Origin: Segetibacter sp.
GTDB taxonomy: Bacteria; Bacteroidota; Bacteroidia; Chitinophagales; Chitinophagaceae
Assembly (NCBI GenBank): GCA_030146445.1
Contig: JASLBT010000327.1
Coordinates: forward strand, 1-6,677
DNA: 6,677 bases
Reading direction: 5' to 3'
The translations under genes were made by a program, and so were the position numbers. A model generated the notes under the pieces. The model was given only the letters and a program-made list of their open reading frames with translations. It was not told where the DNA came from and did no database searches. Below are positions 6,035-6,677 of this stretch, piece after piece; within the stretch, counting starts at the first letter, position 1; every line of letters begins with the position of its first letter.

Positions 6035-6078
6035 CCGCCGCTGAAGCAATGGGGTAAAACCCGGATTTGGCAAACGAT

Positions 6079-6152
6079 CGGGATGTGGCGCAGCCCGGTA
6101 GCGCACACGTCTGGGGGGCGTGGGGTCGCAAGTTCGAATCTTGTCATCCCGA
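6079..6152 (+). tRNA. tRNA-Pro (anticodon GGG)
   Basis: The full cloverleaf can be folded by hand. Acceptor CGGGATG (6079-6085) pairs perfectly with CATCCCG (6145-6151), with discriminator A6152. The D stem is GCGC/GCGC (6088-6091 with 6101-6104). The anticodon stem CACGT/GCGTG (6106-6110 with 6118-6122, one G-T pair) closes the loop CTGGGGG, placing anticodon GGG at 6113-6115. The T stem GCAAG/CTTGT (6128-6132 with 6140-6144) has loop TTCGAAT. A C1-G72 pair is characteristic of bacterial tRNA-Pro. CCA is not encoded; CGA follows the discriminator. It reads proline codons CCC and CCU. The gene is divergent from the dihydroorotase-like gene, and its 3' end is a likely integration target given the integrase nearby. 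Confidence 0.96.
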
Positions 6153-6174
6153 CGAAAAGGGGTTCAAATGAACC

Positions 6175-6216
6175 AAAAGCTCGTGAAACTGAATGTTTTA
6201 CGAGCTTTTTTGTTTT
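6175..6216 (+). terminator. Rho-independent terminator after tRNA-Pro
   Basis: AAAAGCTCGT (6175-6184) pairs with ACGAGCTTTT (6200-6209), and the stem continues through a G-T pair and AAAC/GTTT to a TGAAT loop, giving about 15 bp. The 3' arm runs into a T tract ending TTTTTTGTTTT. It lies 23 bp past the tRNA. A smaller hairpin, GGTTC-AAAT-GAACC (6161-6174), sits just before it. Confidence 0.85.
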
Positions 6217-6266
6217 GTAATATGTCAAATCATTTCAAATAAAATCAACTGGTTTGTGAACTAAAC

Positions 6267-6309
6267 GGTGACCTCCGAGGTGACCTAATTTTGAAGGTCA
6301 CCTCTGAGG
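6267..6309. repeat. Inverted repeat with direct GGTGACC copies between tRNA and integrase
   Basis: CCTCCGAGGTGACCT (6272-6286) and AGGTCACCTCTGAGG (6295-6309) are inverted copies with one mismatch in 15, separated by 8 bp of AT-rich sequence. The core GGTGACC also occurs at 6267-6273, 12 bp before the copy at 6279-6285, and inverted at 6296-6302. No T tract follows, so it is not a typical terminator. Short direct and inverted sites between a tRNA and an integrase start are typical of arm-type integrase or excisionase binding sites, which is my preferred reading. Confidence 0.65.
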
Positions 6310-6408
6310 CTCTAAGCTGGTAATTATCAGCCACTTACAACGATCTTTTTGATATGATTTGGTTCGTTTTAGTGTCATTTAAAGAGCTTTTTGGTGAACG
6401 GGAACAGA

Positions 6409-6415
6409 GGTCACC
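6409..6415. repeat. Fourth copy of the GGTGACC/GGTCACC core
   Basis: GGTCACC lies within AGAGGTCACCTCG, 113 bp after the third copy and 28 bp before the integrase ATG. It shares the GAGGTCACCTC context of the 6267-6309 cluster. Being so close to the start codon, it could also act as an autoregulatory site. Confidence 0.5.
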
Positions 6416-6442
6416 TCGCAAAAACATTTAAATGATTGTAAA

Positions 6443-6677
6443 ATGAAAACAACAAACACGTTTGGCGTCCATTTCATCCTCCGTCAAAGTAAAGAAGTCA
6501 ATGGTAAAGCACCGATCTACGTCAGGGTCACTGTTAATAAAAGCCGGGTAGAAATGTCGATTAGAAAGTATCTGGCTTTTGCAGACTGGAATGAAGGAAA
6601 AGGTTGTGCATAAGCAAAAACCGATGATCTCCGAATGTCAAATAGTTACCTTGAAGAACTTCGGTCTAAGCTCGTTA
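6443..6677 (+). pseudogene. Tyrosine-recombinase integrase N-terminus, interrupted by an in-frame stop and cut by the window edge
   Basis: The ATG at 6443 starts MKTTNTFGVHFILRQS, followed by GKAPIYVRVTVNKSRVEMSI and a DWNEGKG stretch. This matches the N-terminal arm DNA-binding domain of Bacteroidota phage- and ICE-type tyrosine recombinases (families of about 400 residues), which integrate or excise mobile DNA. Codon 57 is TAA (6611-6613), where the family has a lysine-rich continuation. The same frame then goes on as AKTDDLRMSNSYLEELRSKLV-like integrase sequence to the window end, so the lesion is a nonsense change, not a frameshift. The SAM-like and catalytic domains lie beyond the window. 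The leader is A-rich with no Shine-Dalgarno, as is normal for the phylum. The gene points away from tRNA-Pro, 290 bp downstream of it. A sequencing error at the TAA cannot be excluded. Confidence 0.8.

Noticed and set aside
6032..6220. 62-codon plus-strand open frame across the tRNA
   Set aside because: It reads straight through the tRNA and its terminator and has no protein-like features.
6013..6228. 71-codon minus-strand open frame containing MTRFELATPRPPD
   Set aside because: It is the antisense of tRNA-Pro; this peptide is a well-known artefact of translating the wrong strand of tRNA genes.

Overview
The window looks like a chromosomal segment of a Bacteroidota bacterium, probably near the Chitinophagaceae. 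This rests on the gene families (DUF4199 membrane protein, Bacteroidetes-type integrase arm domain), the general lack of Shine-Dalgarno sites, a TAnnTTTG-type promoter element before the tRNA, and AT-rich tandem-repeat blocks between genes. The taxonomic call is inference; no rRNA or other marker is present.

Positions 1-5973 are a run of minus-strand genes. Read in the direction of transcription they are: a dihydroorotase-family protein that has lost most catalytic residues (5973-4708), a four-helix DUF4199 membrane protein (4696-4172), a membrane-anchored GT2 glycosyltransferase (4172-3231), a 410-bp non-coding stretch built from stacked tandem repeats (3230-2820), a GT4 glycosyltransferase (2819-1704), an HddA-type heptose-7-phosphate kinase with a TTG start (1694-663), a 264-bp gap carrying the same repeat family, and the first 132 codons of gmhA, sedoheptulose-7-phosphate isomerase (398-1, running off the window). 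The first three genes are tightly packed (11-bp gap, then a TAATG overlap), and the GT4 and hddA genes are 9 bp apart, so two transcription units are likely, with gmhA a third or the tail of the second.

The biochemical theme is surface polysaccharide. GmhA makes D-glycero-D-manno-heptose 7-phosphate and HddA phosphorylates it at O-1 with alpha configuration, the route to GDP-heptose. The GT4 and GT2 enzymes would add sugars to a glycan or a lipid carrier. The role of the dihydroorotase-like protein in this setting is unknown.

Positions 6079-6677 are a different kind of region. A plus-strand tRNA-Pro(GGG) with a terminator is followed, after about 290 bp containing inverted and direct copies of GGTGACC, by the 5' part of a tyrosine-recombinase gene pointing away from the tRNA. 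This is the usual layout of an integrative element at a tRNA 3' end. The integrase frame is broken by a TAA at codon 57 although the downstream frame still reads as integrase, so the element may be decaying. The partner attachment site and the rest of the element lie outside the window.
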